A stretch of DNA of 64,000 nucleotides, from NCBI GenBank assembly GCA_044375415.1, contig JBILMS010000009.1, positions 1-64,000 of the forward strand. Direction: 5' to 3'. The translations under genes and the position numbers were made by a program. The notes under the pieces were generated by a model. That model was not told the origin of the DNA and did not search any database. It saw only the letters and a program-made list of their open reading frames with translations. This DNA is from JAWXBG01 sp044375415 (GTDB taxonomy: Bacteria; Bacteroidota; Bacteroidia; Flavobacteriales_D; Sanyastnellaceae). This document shows, in pieces, positions 17,811 through 26,602 of the stretch. Within the stretch, counting starts at the first letter, position 1; every line of letters starts with the position of its first letter.

Positions 17811-20105
17811 ATGAAGTCAAAATCTCTGCGTTCATTCTCTCCTGTTCTCACCATCCTTTTCGTGCTAATGAGTGCGATTGGTAGAGCACAAAATACACTT
17901 CCCGGCTTCGGTTCTGTTTTCAACCAAAACGAAGTAGGAATTATGAATGTATATCTCCCATCAGACAGTCTAGACCAAATGATTTTGGAAGAAAGTGATG
18001 AACACGAATATGAATGCTCTTTTCTTTTTTCCAACTCGGAAATATCGGATACACTGGAAAATGTAGCTATCCGGTTAAGAGGAAACACGAGTTTAAATGC
18101 CGACAAAAAATCATTTCAAATTTCATTTAATACTTATACATCGGGCGGAGCGTGGCAAGCTCAAGAAAAACTTAATCTCATCGGTCAACAAAATGACCCC
18201 TCGCTTCTGAGAAGTAAACTTTGTCATGACGCATACCGATCGATGAACGTCGCATCTGCACGAACTTCTTTTGCTCGTCTATATATAAATGATCAATATC
18301 GAGGACTTTATTTGGTACAAGAACAAATAGATGAAGAGTTTGCGAGTTTGTATTTCGATGACCAAGGAAATGGCAACTTGTATAAATGCACTTATCCTGC
18401 CGACTTAGACTATCTGGGCTCCAATCCGGAAGATTACCAGTTTACCATGTGGGGAAGTCGGCCATACGAACTAAAAACAAATGAATGGGCCGACGACTAT
18501 ACCGATTTCGCGGAACTCGTCGAAGTGATAAACACGACATCGGATGAAAATCTTATTTGCGAATTGCAAAAAATATTTCACATAGAAAGTTACTTGAGAG
18601 CGGCGGCCGTTGATGTTCTTTGCGGACATTGGGATAATTACATCTTCAACAAAAACAACTTCTACTTATATCACAACCAACGAACCGGCCTCTTCGAATA
18701 CATTCCCTATGATCTAGATAATACATTGGGTATTGATTGGGTAGGTGAAGATTGGGCAGAACGTGACATTTACGAATGGGCTCCGAATGGTGCGGAAAGA
18801 CCGCTGTTCAATCGACTAATCGAAAATGAATACGGTCGCAATTTATTTTCGATGTACATAAATGAACTTCTCAATGACTATTTTGATCCTACTTCTTTTG
18901 TAAATGCCGCAGAGTATTTTCAAGACCTAATTACCGAAGCCGCATTAGAAGACCCCTTTCGCACACTTGATTTTGGATTTGATCAAGATGCGTTTTTAGA
19001 TGCGATTACCTCTGCTTGGGGCGACCCACATGTAGATTATGGTTTAGCCGATTTTGTTGAAACTCGAAATTTATCGGCCTTCAATCAACTCGAAAATTTT
19101 AGCTCACCGGAGGTTATCGCTGAATCCTTATACAACGTTGAAACTGTTTTCGAAAGCAATTCTATAATTTCGATTGAAGCTCACCTGTTTGGTGAAAATG
19201 CCCAAAACACCCTACTCGAAATTTCATACGATAATATAAACTTTGAAACATTTGCAGGACTGAATGATCTCGGGATAAATGGAGATTTGGTGGCAGAAGA
19301 TGGCACCTATTCCGTAAGTATGGCGAATACTTCAGGTGAAGAAAAAATGTATTACCGCCTTGCCCTTCCCGATGGCACATATTACCCCTGCGTTCCAAAA
19401 ATGATGTGGCTTACTCAGACAACACCGGGACTATACATCAATGAAGTCATGAGCAACAACATAAGTACTATTGCCGACGACTTCGGAGAGTTCAATGATT
19501 GGGTGGAATTGTATAATGGTGGCTCATCAGCGGTAACTCTCTCCGGCAAATTCATAACAGACAACTTGTATGATTGGAATAAATTTCCTTTGCCTGAAAT
19601 TAGTCTGGATCCCGGAGAATTTATACTCGTTTGGTTGGATAACGATCCGTACCAAGGTCCTTTTCATGCCAATTTCCGATTAGATTCGAATGATGAAGAA
19701 CTATGGTTGATCTCCCAACCCTCAGGTTCTCCTCGAGTGGTCGATTATTTCACTCCGTGTGTTTCAACGGCGGACAATAGTCAAGAACGCATCATAGACG
19801 GTGGATCCGAAATCGCTATCACAGACGCTCCAACAGCCGGATCATCGAATATGGGTGTTCTTGTCTCGGAAAATGTGGGAAAAGAGATTTTGATTTTCCC
19901 TAACCCTACTAGTGAAAGAATCTATTTTTCCGAAAGAGTAGATTACGTTGAGATTTACGATTCAAACGGAAGGCTGATCTTAAACGAAACTAATACTATT
20001 TCAGTTGAACTTAATGGGCTGTACACCGGTCAATACACAGTCAAAATGAATATGGATAGCGATGTGCGTTTTCAAACAATTACTATAATCAAAGGGAATC
20101 ATTAA
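17811..20105 (+). CDS. T9SS-secreted CotH-family kinase with lamin-tail domain
   Basis: A 764-residue exported protein with a signal peptide (to about GRAQ27). Residues ~40-400 form a CotH-type domain: IRLRGNTS, then the SLLRSKL and LYINDQYRGLYLVQEQ segments, then GHWDNYIFNKNNFYLY and IPYDLDNTLG. In characterised CotH proteins the last two motifs supply the catalytic and metal-binding Asp/Asn residues of an atypical protein kinase, and here they are intact. A lamin-tail domain follows (about 542-635, INEVMSNN through FILVWLDND), and a T9SS type A tail begins IFPNPTSERIYFS. It probably acts outside the cell; the target is unknown. Confidence 0.88.
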   Translation: MKSKSLRSFSPVLTILFVLMSAIGRAQNTLPGFGSVFNQNEVGIMNVYLPSDSLDQMILEESDEHEYECSFLFSNSEISDTLENVAIRLRGNTSLNADKKSFQISFNTYTSGGAWQAQEKLNLIGQQNDPSLLRSKLCHDAYRSMNVASARTSFARLYINDQYRGLYLVQEQIDEEFASLYFDDQGNGNLYKCTYPADLDYLGSNPEDYQFTMWGSRPYELKTNEWADDYTDFAELVEVINTTSDENLICELQKIFHIESYLRAAAVDVLCGHWDNYIFNKNNFYLYHNQRTGLFEYIPYDLDNTLGIDWVGEDWAERDIYEWAPNGAERPLFNRLIENEYGRNLFSMYINELLNDYFDPTSFVNAAEYFQDLITEAALEDPFRTLDFGFDQDAFLDAITSAWGDPHVDYGLADFVETRNLSAFNQLENFSSPEVIAESLYNVETVFESNSIISIEAHLFGENAQNTLLEISYDNINFETFAGLNDLGINGDLVAEDGTYSVSMANTSGEEKMYYRLALPDGTYYPCVPKMMWLTQTTPGLYINEVMSNNISTIADDFGEFNDWVELYNGGSSAVTLSGKFITDNLYDWNKFPLPEISLDPGEFILVWLDNDPYQGPFHANFRLDSNDEELWLISQPSGSPRVVDYFTPCVSTADNSQERIIDGGSEIAITDAPTAGSSNMGVLVSENVGKEILIFPNPTSERIYFSERVDYVEIYDSNGRLILNETNTISVELNGLYTGQYTVKMNMDSDVRFQTITIIKGNH

Positions 20106-20177
20106 AGTAAGTAGAGTCATTCCTTTCACAGGGCTCTATGAATTCCTAAATACCATCACGAGCTACATCGATAAAAA

Positions 20178-20215
20178 AAACCCACGAATTTCTATCTAGA
20201 AATCCATGGGTTTCA
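20178..20215. terminator. Long bidirectional hairpin terminator
   Basis: A 17-bp near-perfect stem (AAACCCACGAATTTCTA against its partner, two mismatched positions) closes a 2-nt loop. It is bounded by an A-run on the left and a T-rich stretch on the right, between the convergent CotH and SPFH genes. Confidence 0.75.
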
Positions 20216-20237
20216 TTTAACATATAAACTCCGAACA

Positions 20238-21014
20238 CTATTTACTATCAGAGTCTAGAAGCATGGGGGCAGCCCCATCCGTAATAATAATTTTACTATT
20301 TGGTGACTTTGATAATTCCTGAAAAGCCTCTATGCTCCGAATCTTTATGATTTCCTCTGTCAATCCCTCCGAAATAATTATTTGCGAATCTCGGATACCC
20401 TTTGCTTCAATAATTTTTCTCTCCGCTTCTAATGTTGCTTGTTTTAACACAAATTCCATTCGCATTGCGTCCTGCTCAGCCTGTAATTTCTGCTCAATAC
20501 TACTCGCCAATCCGGCAGGGAGTTGGATGCTCTTCATAAGAACAGCTTCAATCAAAATACCCTGAGCCGTTAACGTCTCTTCCATTTTTGATTTAATCGC
20601 TTGTTCAATATTCGATCGCATTCCGGAATGCATGTCCTTTGCATAAAATTGAGCGCAAACGTCGGCTGATGCCGAGCGAAAAACACTGGTGATGATCGAC
20701 TCATGGCTTAGACCAATAGTGCGAATGATACTCGGCACCTTTTGCTTATCCAATTTGTACAAAATAGAAATTTGGGACACAACGCTCAGACCTTCTTTGC
20801 TGGGTAAACTCAACGAAAGTTCTAGGTTACTCGTTATTATTGAAGCCCTGATAACCTTCGTGGTAAAGGGATTGTAAACCATGGATCCTTGTGTCCGCAC
20901 CTCTTCGGACAGTTTGCCCAAACGCTGACGAACCCCCACCTCACCGGGTCTTATTACTGCACAGCTGCTCAATACGACTGCACTCAACAGCACTAACATG
21001 AATTTTGGTATCAT
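20238..21014 (-). CDS. SPFH/prohibitin-family lipoprotein
   Basis: I choose the ATG at 21014 (an in-frame ATG also exists at 21050) because it starts a short lipoprotein signal with lipobox VLSSC. The mature protein is an SPFH (stomatin/prohibitin) domain: PGEVGVRQRLGKL at the start, VSQISILYKLDKQKVPSI in the middle, and a long C-terminal helix rich in Glu/Lys/Ala (EQKLQAEQDAMRMEFVLKQA) that mediates oligomer assembly in this family. Bacterial members form membrane-associated rings or lipid-domain scaffolds. The lipid anchor replaces the usual N-terminal transmembrane helix. Confidence 0.85.
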   Translation of the reverse strand: MIPKFMLVLLSAVVLSSCAVIRPGEVGVRQRLGKLSEEVRTQGSMVYNPFTTKVIRASIITSNLELSLSLPSKEGLSVVSQISILYKLDKQKVPSIIRTIGLSHESIITSVFRSASADVCAQFYAKDMHSGMRSNIEQAIKSKMEETLTAQGILIEAVLMKSIQLPAGLASSIEQKLQAEQDAMRMEFVLKQATLEAERKIIEAKGIRDSQIIISEGLTEEIIKIRSIEAFQELSKSPNSKIIITDGAAPMLLDSDSK

Positions 21015-21361
21015 ACTTTTAGAATTTAATAATTCATAAATAGACGACAATATTGATACCAGTGTTCTCTTTCAGTACTTAATGTTTTTTATCCTTTCCA
21101 TAACGTTTAGTTATATATCTCGAATCGAGACATTTTTAGGTCGGTCGCATCATGGTTAGACACATAACAATTGGAGTTCACTATAAACACGCTGAGATAA
21201 GAAAGCGATTCTCCTCCTATAAAAAAAAGAGTCGATCCAATTTCCGATTTTATCAAAAGGAAAAAGAATAGACTCGAATTTTTATTACTTAATCCAAGGT
21301 CCAAGATATTTCCAAAGAATGGAAACATCGGTTGATCATCGGAGACGCAAATAGTCGTCTA
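21015..21361. other. Intergenic region without supported gene
   Basis: AT-rich stretch upstream of the SPFH gene. The only frames with starts are short (about 40 codons on plus, about 73 on minus) and show no recognisable composition or motif. The SPFH promoter must lie here but no clear TAnnTTTG box is seen. Confidence 0.5.
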
Positions 21362-21454
21362 CTAAATCTTTGAACCCCTAATAAGTCTTAATACAACAGC
21401 TATAACAGCTATAACCAACAATACGTGTATGATTCCTCCGGCATTATAACCTAA
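21362..21454 (-). pseudogene. Truncated lmo0937-family small membrane protein remnant
   Basis: Thirty codons followed by a TAG stop encode LGYNAGGIIHVLLVIAVI and then AVVLRLIRGSKI. This matches the C-terminal two-thirds of the small (~45-50 residue) lmo0937 membrane-protein family, whose members end in an AGGIIHxLLVIAxIAxxxRxIRG pattern. In this frame a TAG (21455-21457) immediately precedes the fragment, and none of the upstream frames encodes the expected N-terminal hydrophobic helix. No start codon is available in frame. I read it as the 3' remnant of a deleted gene; it could instead be expressed by frameshift from the nearby ATGs, which seems unlikely. Confidence 0.6.
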
Positions 21455-21480
21455 CTAAGACCTTTCATAGTTAGTTTTTT
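21451..21480 (+). terminator. Orphan terminator-like hairpin
   Basis: CTAACTA / TAGTTAG stem with a 10-nt loop followed by six Ts, on the plus strand. No plus-strand gene lies upstream, so it may be accidental, may end a small RNA, or may shield the arginine decarboxylase gene from read-through. Confidence 0.35.
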
Positions 21481-21697
21481 AATCCTTCATTCTCTTCAAA
21501 GGTAACCTATGATCGACTCTATTCTCTGTTATTCCTGCGTTCGCCCATCATCATCGCTCAATCGCCCCGACTCTTTCTTGGTGAAAAGTCATGTTTTATG
21601 TGTATTATTTGAAGCCTTTCAATGCATTTCACCCCTATTTTTGGCCGGACGATTAGACGTCGGATTAGATAAACATTAAGCCCCGCATTAGCATTAG

Positions 21698-23125
21698 ATG
21701 AAAACAAAGTACATCGACCTGGTGACCCAAACCTTCGATTGGCCACAAGAAGAGTTTTTAGTGAACCACGAACACAACCTCCTCTTTCATCAGATTCCAC
21801 TAATGGATCTTGTGAAAAAGTATGGTACACCTCTAAAATTTACCTATCTCCCAAAAATATCGGAGAATATCCAGCGGGCCAAAAAATGGTTTGCCGATGC
21901 TCGCAAAGAGGTCGGATATGAAGGGGAATATCACTATTGTTACTGCACCAAAAGTTCTCATTTCCGTTATGTTCTTGAAACCGTTCTGGAAAATGACGTA
22001 CACCTCGAAACTTCTTCTGCATACGACATTGAGCTCATAAAACGATTGAAACAATTGGGCAAAGTGGATAAACGCAAACGCGTAGTCTGCAATGGCTTTA
22101 AGACAGAGGAATATGTGGCCAAAATCATTGGCCTTATTAATGACGGATTTACTGATGTAATTCCGGTTATCGATAACGAATTTGAGCTTGGAAATCTAGA
22201 AAAGCAAATTAGCAAACCAATCAAAATTGGAATCCGAATTGCCTCTGAGGAAGAACCAAAATTTGAATTCTACACCTCTCGTCTCGGAATTGGCTATAGA
22301 AATATCAAACGTGTATACAAAAACAGTATTCACGAAAACCCGAACTTTAAACTGAAGATGCTTCACTTCTTCATCAATTCGGGTATAAAAGACACGTCGT
22401 ACTACTGGAACGAATTGACCAAATGTCTTAAAGTATATACCGATTTGCGTGAAATATGTCCTACACTCGACAGTCTTAATATCGGAGGAGGTTTCCCTAT
22501 AAAAAATTCTCTGGCCTTTAGCTTCGACTATGAATACATGGTCATCGAGATCCTGAAACAGATCAAACAAACTTGCGAAGATGCCGGGGTTCCGGTGCCT
22601 CATATCTACACCGAATTCGGTTCGTTTACTGTAGGGGAAAGCGGTGGTACACTTTTTAAAATACTGTACCAAAAAGAACAAAACGATCGCGAAAAATGGA
22701 ACATGATCGACTCTTCTTTTATGACTACCCTTCCCGATGCCTGGGCTATCAACAAACGTTTTATCATGTTGCCTATCAACAACTGGGACGAACAATATGA
22801 ACGTGTGTTTTTGGGAGGTCTTACCTGCGACAGCGACGACTATTATAATTCGGAGCAACACGTAAACGCAATCTATATGCCTCGTTACTACGGTGATCAA
22901 GACCAATATATCGGCTTCTTCAACACGGGCGCATATCAAGAAACGCTAGGTGGTTTTGGAGGGATTCACCACTGCCTCATTCCCGGACCTCGCCATATTC
23001 TCATTGACAAGGACGCTCGTGGAAAATTCAAATACAAAGAGTTCTCAGGTCACCAAAAACCAAAAGAAGTCTTAGATATTCTTGGCTATTACGATGAAAC
23101 TCCGAAACCCACTCCGAAGGTCTGA
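21698..23125 (+). CDS. speA: Biosynthetic arginine decarboxylase (short Bacteroidota form)
   Basis: A 475-residue fold-III, PLP-dependent decarboxylase that converts arginine to agmatine, the first step of polyamine synthesis. Lys85 in the YCTKSSHF motif is the expected PLP-binding lysine. Other landmarks are the ETSSAYDIELI substrate-barrel segment, the LNIGGGFPI phosphate-binding turn and the LGGLTCDSDD motif that brings the active-site Cys/Asp of this family. The protein is much shorter than the ~650-residue proteobacterial SpeA, as usual in Bacteroidota. No agmatinase gene is next to it; the stop codon overlaps the start of an MscS gene by 1 nt. Confidence 0.9.
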   Translation: MKTKYIDLVTQTFDWPQEEFLVNHEHNLLFHQIPLMDLVKKYGTPLKFTYLPKISENIQRAKKWFADARKEVGYEGEYHYCYCTKSSHFRYVLETVLENDVHLETSSAYDIELIKRLKQLGKVDKRKRVVCNGFKTEEYVAKIIGLINDGFTDVIPVIDNEFELGNLEKQISKPIKIGIRIASEEEPKFEFYTSRLGIGYRNIKRVYKNSIHENPNFKLKMLHFFINSGIKDTSYYWNELTKCLKVYTDLREICPTLDSLNIGGGFPIKNSLAFSFDYEYMVIEILKQIKQTCEDAGVPVPHIYTEFGSFTVGESGGTLFKILYQKEQNDREKWNMIDSSFMTTLPDAWAINKRFIMLPINNWDEQYERVFLGGLTCDSDDYYNSEQHVNAIYMPRYYGDQDQYIGFFNTGAYQETLGGFGGIHHCLIPGPRHILIDKDARGKFKYKEFSGHQKPKEVLDILGYYDETPKPTPKV

Positions 23126-24009
23126 TGATTCGTTGGCTAAAACTTGCGGTTTATGCCCTGGCTTTGCTGGTGTTGTATCTTGTTAGAGACAACTACACGC
23201 GGATAACCGAAATCATTCATCTTCCGGAACGATTCGAACATACGCTGTATAGAATTCTGGTGGCGATTTTCACTATTGAAATTGTTCGTCAGATTGTAAT
23301 CATTACTTATAAACCTCAGGATCCGAAACGAAAACGAGATAATTTCACTGCAGGGATATCCCACCTGGCAACCGTTTTATACGTCCTACTCATTATCGCT
23401 CTGCTGATTTCTCTCTTGAATGTGTCGATGAAAGAGGCGATACAGTCAGTATCTCTTGTCGCTGCGGCTATAGTGTTAATGACCAAAGACTACATCTCGA
23501 ATGTTATCAATGGTATGTACTTGACCTTTGCCAAAGTGATCAATATTGGCGACCAAGTTCTAATAGACAATAGCAAGGGAAAAATACTAGACATCACTCT
23601 TACAAATGTTCACTTGCTCAACGATGATGATGACATCGTGTACGTGCCGAACAATAAGGTTTTCGCTAGTGAAATCATTAACTATACTCGTCGCGAACTC
23701 AAGAAGAGCAGCATCGATTTTGAGGTAGAACCCAAGCTAGTTCCCAATGTTGAAGAATTGGAAGTCGAACTTATCCATCGGCTTGCTCCTTATGCCGCTT
23801 ACATTCAACCGGGCACATACAATCTCAAAACTGTAAGCGTAAAAAAAGATTACATTCAGTTTAAGTTTCAATATATTCTTCATGAACCCCTCAATAAGGA
23901 GGTCGATAAAAAAGTTAGAAGGCATTTCGTTCGCGAATTGGTAAAATGGATGGGCAGGGATAGCGAGGGGTTGGGAGAAACGGATCTGAAGTGTAGGCAG
24001 TCCGAGTAA
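23125..24009 (+). CDS. MscS-family mechanosensitive ion channel
   Basis: A 294-residue membrane protein with hydrophobic helices at about 8-25, 43-62, 82-105 and the pore-lining helix at 110-130. That helix leads into the family signature TKDYISNVINGMYLTFAKVI and the beta domain NIGDQVLIDNSKGKILDITL with VYVPNNKVF. The gate is expected to open on hypo-osmotic shock and release solutes. The ATG shares one base with the speA stop (TGATG), so the two are coupled. Co-expression with polyamine synthesis is unusual but could relate to osmotic adjustment. Confidence 0.9.
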   Translation: MIRWLKLAVYALALLVLYLVRDNYTRITEIIHLPERFEHTLYRILVAIFTIEIVRQIVIITYKPQDPKRKRDNFTAGISHLATVLYVLLIIALLISLLNVSMKEAIQSVSLVAAAIVLMTKDYISNVINGMYLTFAKVINIGDQVLIDNSKGKILDITLTNVHLLNDDDDIVYVPNNKVFASEIINYTRRELKKSSIDFEVEPKLVPNVEELEVELIHRLAPYAAYIQPGTYNLKTVSVKKDYIQFKFQYILHEPLNKEVDKKVRRHFVRELVKWMGRDSEGLGETDLKCRQSE

Positions 24010-24612
24010 ACGTTTATGAAAAAGTGCAAGCCTTGGAACTGAAACAGTTTCTTGAGCTCGTTTGATAAGTAGACAGTCGGCAGTCGGGGTCATTAGAAAT
24101 ATCTCAAATTGTTCTTATATATACTCATTACAAAGATCCCGGTCCATGGATCAATGGAGCTAATCCTTTTCCGAATACGGTCGGAATCGAACGAACAGCG
24201 AATTTATCTTTCGAAAAAAATTTTTTAAGTACAGTCCTGGATATATTTGAACCGGCTTTTGGAACCGATAAGGTTAGACCCAAACCGGTTAGATTTTCGC
24301 TACTTCTGATCTTGAAATTGATAAAGACTAAAATGAATACCAAGCAAATTCTTGGCTTCGATATTGCTGAACTTTGCAATAGCAAGACAGTCAGGACGAC
24401 CAATTTTGTGACGAACAATGCCCACTTTAAACTTCTCATGTACCGGTATTCCGGAAAATAATTGACTCTTACACGTATATATTATATTGATTAATAGCAC
24501 TTTAATTTTTTGTTGGGATTTAATGATTGAATTAACATTAGCATGAGGAAAATCCACATCTTTAGGCCCTGACAATCGATAAAAACAATTGATTTTCACC
24601 ACACAAAATATT
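24010..24612. other. 600-bp spacer with no supported gene
   Basis: Contains the short direct repeat ACAGTCGGCAGTCGG near 24072. A plus-strand frame is open for about 115 codons ending near 24463, but it has no early start codon and no recognisable similarity. Opposing minus frames of 103 and 117 codons overlap it and also match nothing. The AT-rich 24470-24530 stretch probably carries the promoter of the downstream operon. A decayed gene is possible but not demonstrated. Confidence 0.4.
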
Positions 24613-25590
24613 ATGGGAAAGTACGCAAGCATAAGAGAGTTCATGTCGACCAACTACCTGCATTTTAATGGTGCTGCTACCGTTGATGCCGCGAAAGGTT
24701 ATGAAGCTCATCTTGAGAAGGGGGGGAAAATGATGATCACCTTGGCAGGAGCCATGAGCACAGCCGAATTGGGTATCTCATTGGCCGAAATGATTCGTCA
24801 GGGTAAAGTCGATATTATTTCGTGTACAGGGGCAAATTTGGAAGAAGACCTCATGAATTTGGTTGCCCACGACCACTACGAGCGTGTTCCCAATTACCGA
24901 GACCTCACGCCACAGCAGGAATGGGATTTGCTGGAACGCGGATTAAACCGTGTAACGGACACGTGTATTCCCGAAGAAGAAGCTTTCCGCCGTTTGCAAA
25001 AACACATCCACGCGCTGTGGAAAGAGGCGAACGATAAAGGCGAGCGTTATTTTCCGCATGAGTTCATGTACAAAATGTTGCTGAGTGGTGTTTTGGAACA
25101 GTACTACCAAATAGATCCGAAAAATTCTTGGATGATTGCTGCTGCCGAGCGCAATCTTCCGATCATTGTTCCCGGATGGGAAGACAGTACCATGGGAAAT
25201 ATTTTCGCCAGTTATGTCATCAAAGGTGAAATTCCGGCTTCAACCATGAAAAGTGGAATTGAATATATGGCTTGGTTGGCTAATTGGTACATCGAAAACA
25301 GCAAAGGTCAAGGCGTCGGTTTCTTCCAAATTGGAGGAGGCATAGCCGGCGACTTCCCTATATGTGTAGTTCCAATGTTGTATCAAGATATGGAAATGCA
25401 CGATATTCCGTTTTGGTCCTATTTCTGTCAAATTAGCGACAGCACCACCAGCTACGGAAGTTACAGTGGCGCAGTGCCGAATGAAAAGATTACTTGGGGA
25501 AAGCTCGACATTACAACACCAAAATTTATTATTGAAAGTGATGCTACAATTGTGGCACCCCTCATATTTGCATGGCTACTTAATCATTAA
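24613..25590 (+). CDS. Deoxyhypusine-synthase-like protein
   Basis: I choose the ATG at 24613; an in-frame ATG at 24589 would add eight residues not expected in the family. The 325-residue protein has NAD-binding and active-site features of the deoxyhypusine synthase fold: LAGAMSTAELGISLAEMI, SCTGANLEEDL, GWEDSTMGN and QIGGGIAGDF. Lys297 in ITWGKLD aligns with the catalytic lysine that accepts the aminobutyl group from spermidine in eukaryotic enzymes (human Lys329). Bacteria lack eIF5A, so the acceptor is unknown; some bacterial homologues may make homospermidine. The gene lies downstream of speA and 12 bp upstream of a lysine-rich protein. Confidence 0.85.
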   Translation: MGKYASIREFMSTNYLHFNGAATVDAAKGYEAHLEKGGKMMITLAGAMSTAELGISLAEMIRQGKVDIISCTGANLEEDLMNLVAHDHYERVPNYRDLTPQQEWDLLERGLNRVTDTCIPEEEAFRRLQKHIHALWKEANDKGERYFPHEFMYKMLLSGVLEQYYQIDPKNSWMIAAAERNLPIIVPGWEDSTMGNIFASYVIKGEIPASTMKSGIEYMAWLANWYIENSKGQGVGFFQIGGGIAGDFPICVVPMLYQDMEMHDIPFWSYFCQISDSTTSYGSYSGAVPNEKITWGKLDITTPKFIIESDATIVAPLIFAWLLNH

Positions 25591-25602
25591 ATTTTTTCGA
25601 CT

Positions 25603-26532
25603 ATGGCCGCGAAGAAGCCCCTGAAAAAAGTTGCAAAACCTGCAACTAAAAAGTCAGCTAAATCAGCTCCCGCTAAATCGACTTCTCAAAAGAAGGAAGT
25701 AGCGAAAAAAGCGACCCCGAAAAAACCTGATCCGAAACAAAGTAAGAAACAAAATAAACCAACCCCGCCGGCCAAAAAAATTACTAAAACTGCGCCGGTA
25801 AAGAAACCCCTAAAGCCTGTGGCGACCGAAAAGAAGAAAGAAGAACCAAAAAAGGCAGCAGTAAAAACTGCAGCACCGAAAGTAGAAGCGAAGAAGGCTG
25901 CAACAAAATCTGCGCCTCCTGCTAAATCGAGCAAAGCAAGCTCCGAAAAAAAGGTTGAAAGTTCAGTAAAAGAAAAAGCTGCTCCTGCCGAAAAAAAAGG
26001 AAAATCCGGGTTAAAGGATTCTCCCCGTCGAGGTAGACCGCGCAAGGATCCGGCTACTTCAACAGCCAGAACAAAAGTAGAAAGACCTGAGAATCCGGAT
26101 GTGATTTATGCTCCGCCCCCCCCTCGTCCGGGTGCGCCTTTACGTCGTGTGCTCAAAGACTATAAAAATGTTTCCGACGAACATATTGAACTCATAAATA
26201 AACATTATCCGAATGGTTTCGAAAATGATGACCTCATTTCTTTCGTTACACCAAAAGGAGAATTTATTAAAGCCCTCGAAATTCGCACTTCAGATACCAT
26301 CTATCTCTTTAAGATAGACAATAACATGGAAGTTGACGATGAAGAATCTCCGGATAGCGATGCAATCGAAAGCGATTCTGACATCGGAAGTTTCAAAGGC
26401 GGCTCTGAGGATATTGAAGAAGCCGACGACGATGACGACGATACTGACGCGGATGGTGGTGACGAAATTACCGGAGATGAAACCGATGATGGTGATGATA
26501 GCGATGACGGTGGCGCCGATGAAGATTTCTAA
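25603..26532 (+). CDS. Lysine/alanine/proline-rich AT-hook protein with acidic tail
   Basis: A 309-residue protein in three parts. Residues 1-140 are histone H1-like, dominated by K, A, P and S (e.g. KKVAKPATKKSAKSAPAK). An AT-hook RRGRPRKD sits at 142-149. A small folded domain (about 180-240) has YKNVSDEHIELINKHYPNGF and FIKALEIRTSDTIYLFKID. The last ~70 residues are almost purely acidic (runs of D/E). This suggests a nucleoid-associated or chromatin-like DNA-binding protein with a charge-neutralising tail. It starts 12 bp after the deoxyhypusine-synthase-like gene and ends at a strong terminator, so the two form an operon. No named family is recognised. Confidence 0.75.
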   Translation: MAAKKPLKKVAKPATKKSAKSAPAKSTSQKKEVAKKATPKKPDPKQSKKQNKPTPPAKKITKTAPVKKPLKPVATEKKKEEPKKAAVKTAAPKVEAKKAATKSAPPAKSSKASSEKKVESSVKEKAAPAEKKGKSGLKDSPRRGRPRKDPATSTARTKVERPENPDVIYAPPPPRPGAPLRRVLKDYKNVSDEHIELINKHYPNGFENDDLISFVTPKGEFIKALEIRTSDTIYLFKIDNNMEVDDEESPDSDAIESDSDIGSFKGGSEDIEEADDDDDDTDADGGDEITGDETDDGDDSDDGGADEDF

Positions 26533-26572
26533 ATACATTTCGCACTTCAGCGTAGAAAGATGAATTAATATT

Positions 26573-26602
26573 AAACGGCTGCAATGCGGCCGTTTTTTTT
26601 TT
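26573..26602 (+). terminator. Rho-independent terminator after the AT-hook protein gene
   Basis: AAACGGC pairs with GCCGTTT across a short loop and is followed by a run of ten Ts. Confidence 0.85.

Noticed and set aside
21107..21328. 73-codon minus-strand frame in the SPFH-speA spacer
   Set aside because: No recognisable motif, low-complexity composition, no promoter or ribosome-binding signal; kept only as intergenic DNA.
22196..22939. 247-codon minus-strand frame
   Set aside because: It lies wholly inside speA, whose plus-strand protein has clear family motifs; the minus frame has none.
25686..26045. Minus-strand 119-codon frame rich in Phe/Ala that looks like a membrane protein
   Set aside because: It is the exact reverse of the lysine-rich gene; AAG/AAA codons read as CTT/TTT on the other strand create the hydrophobic look.
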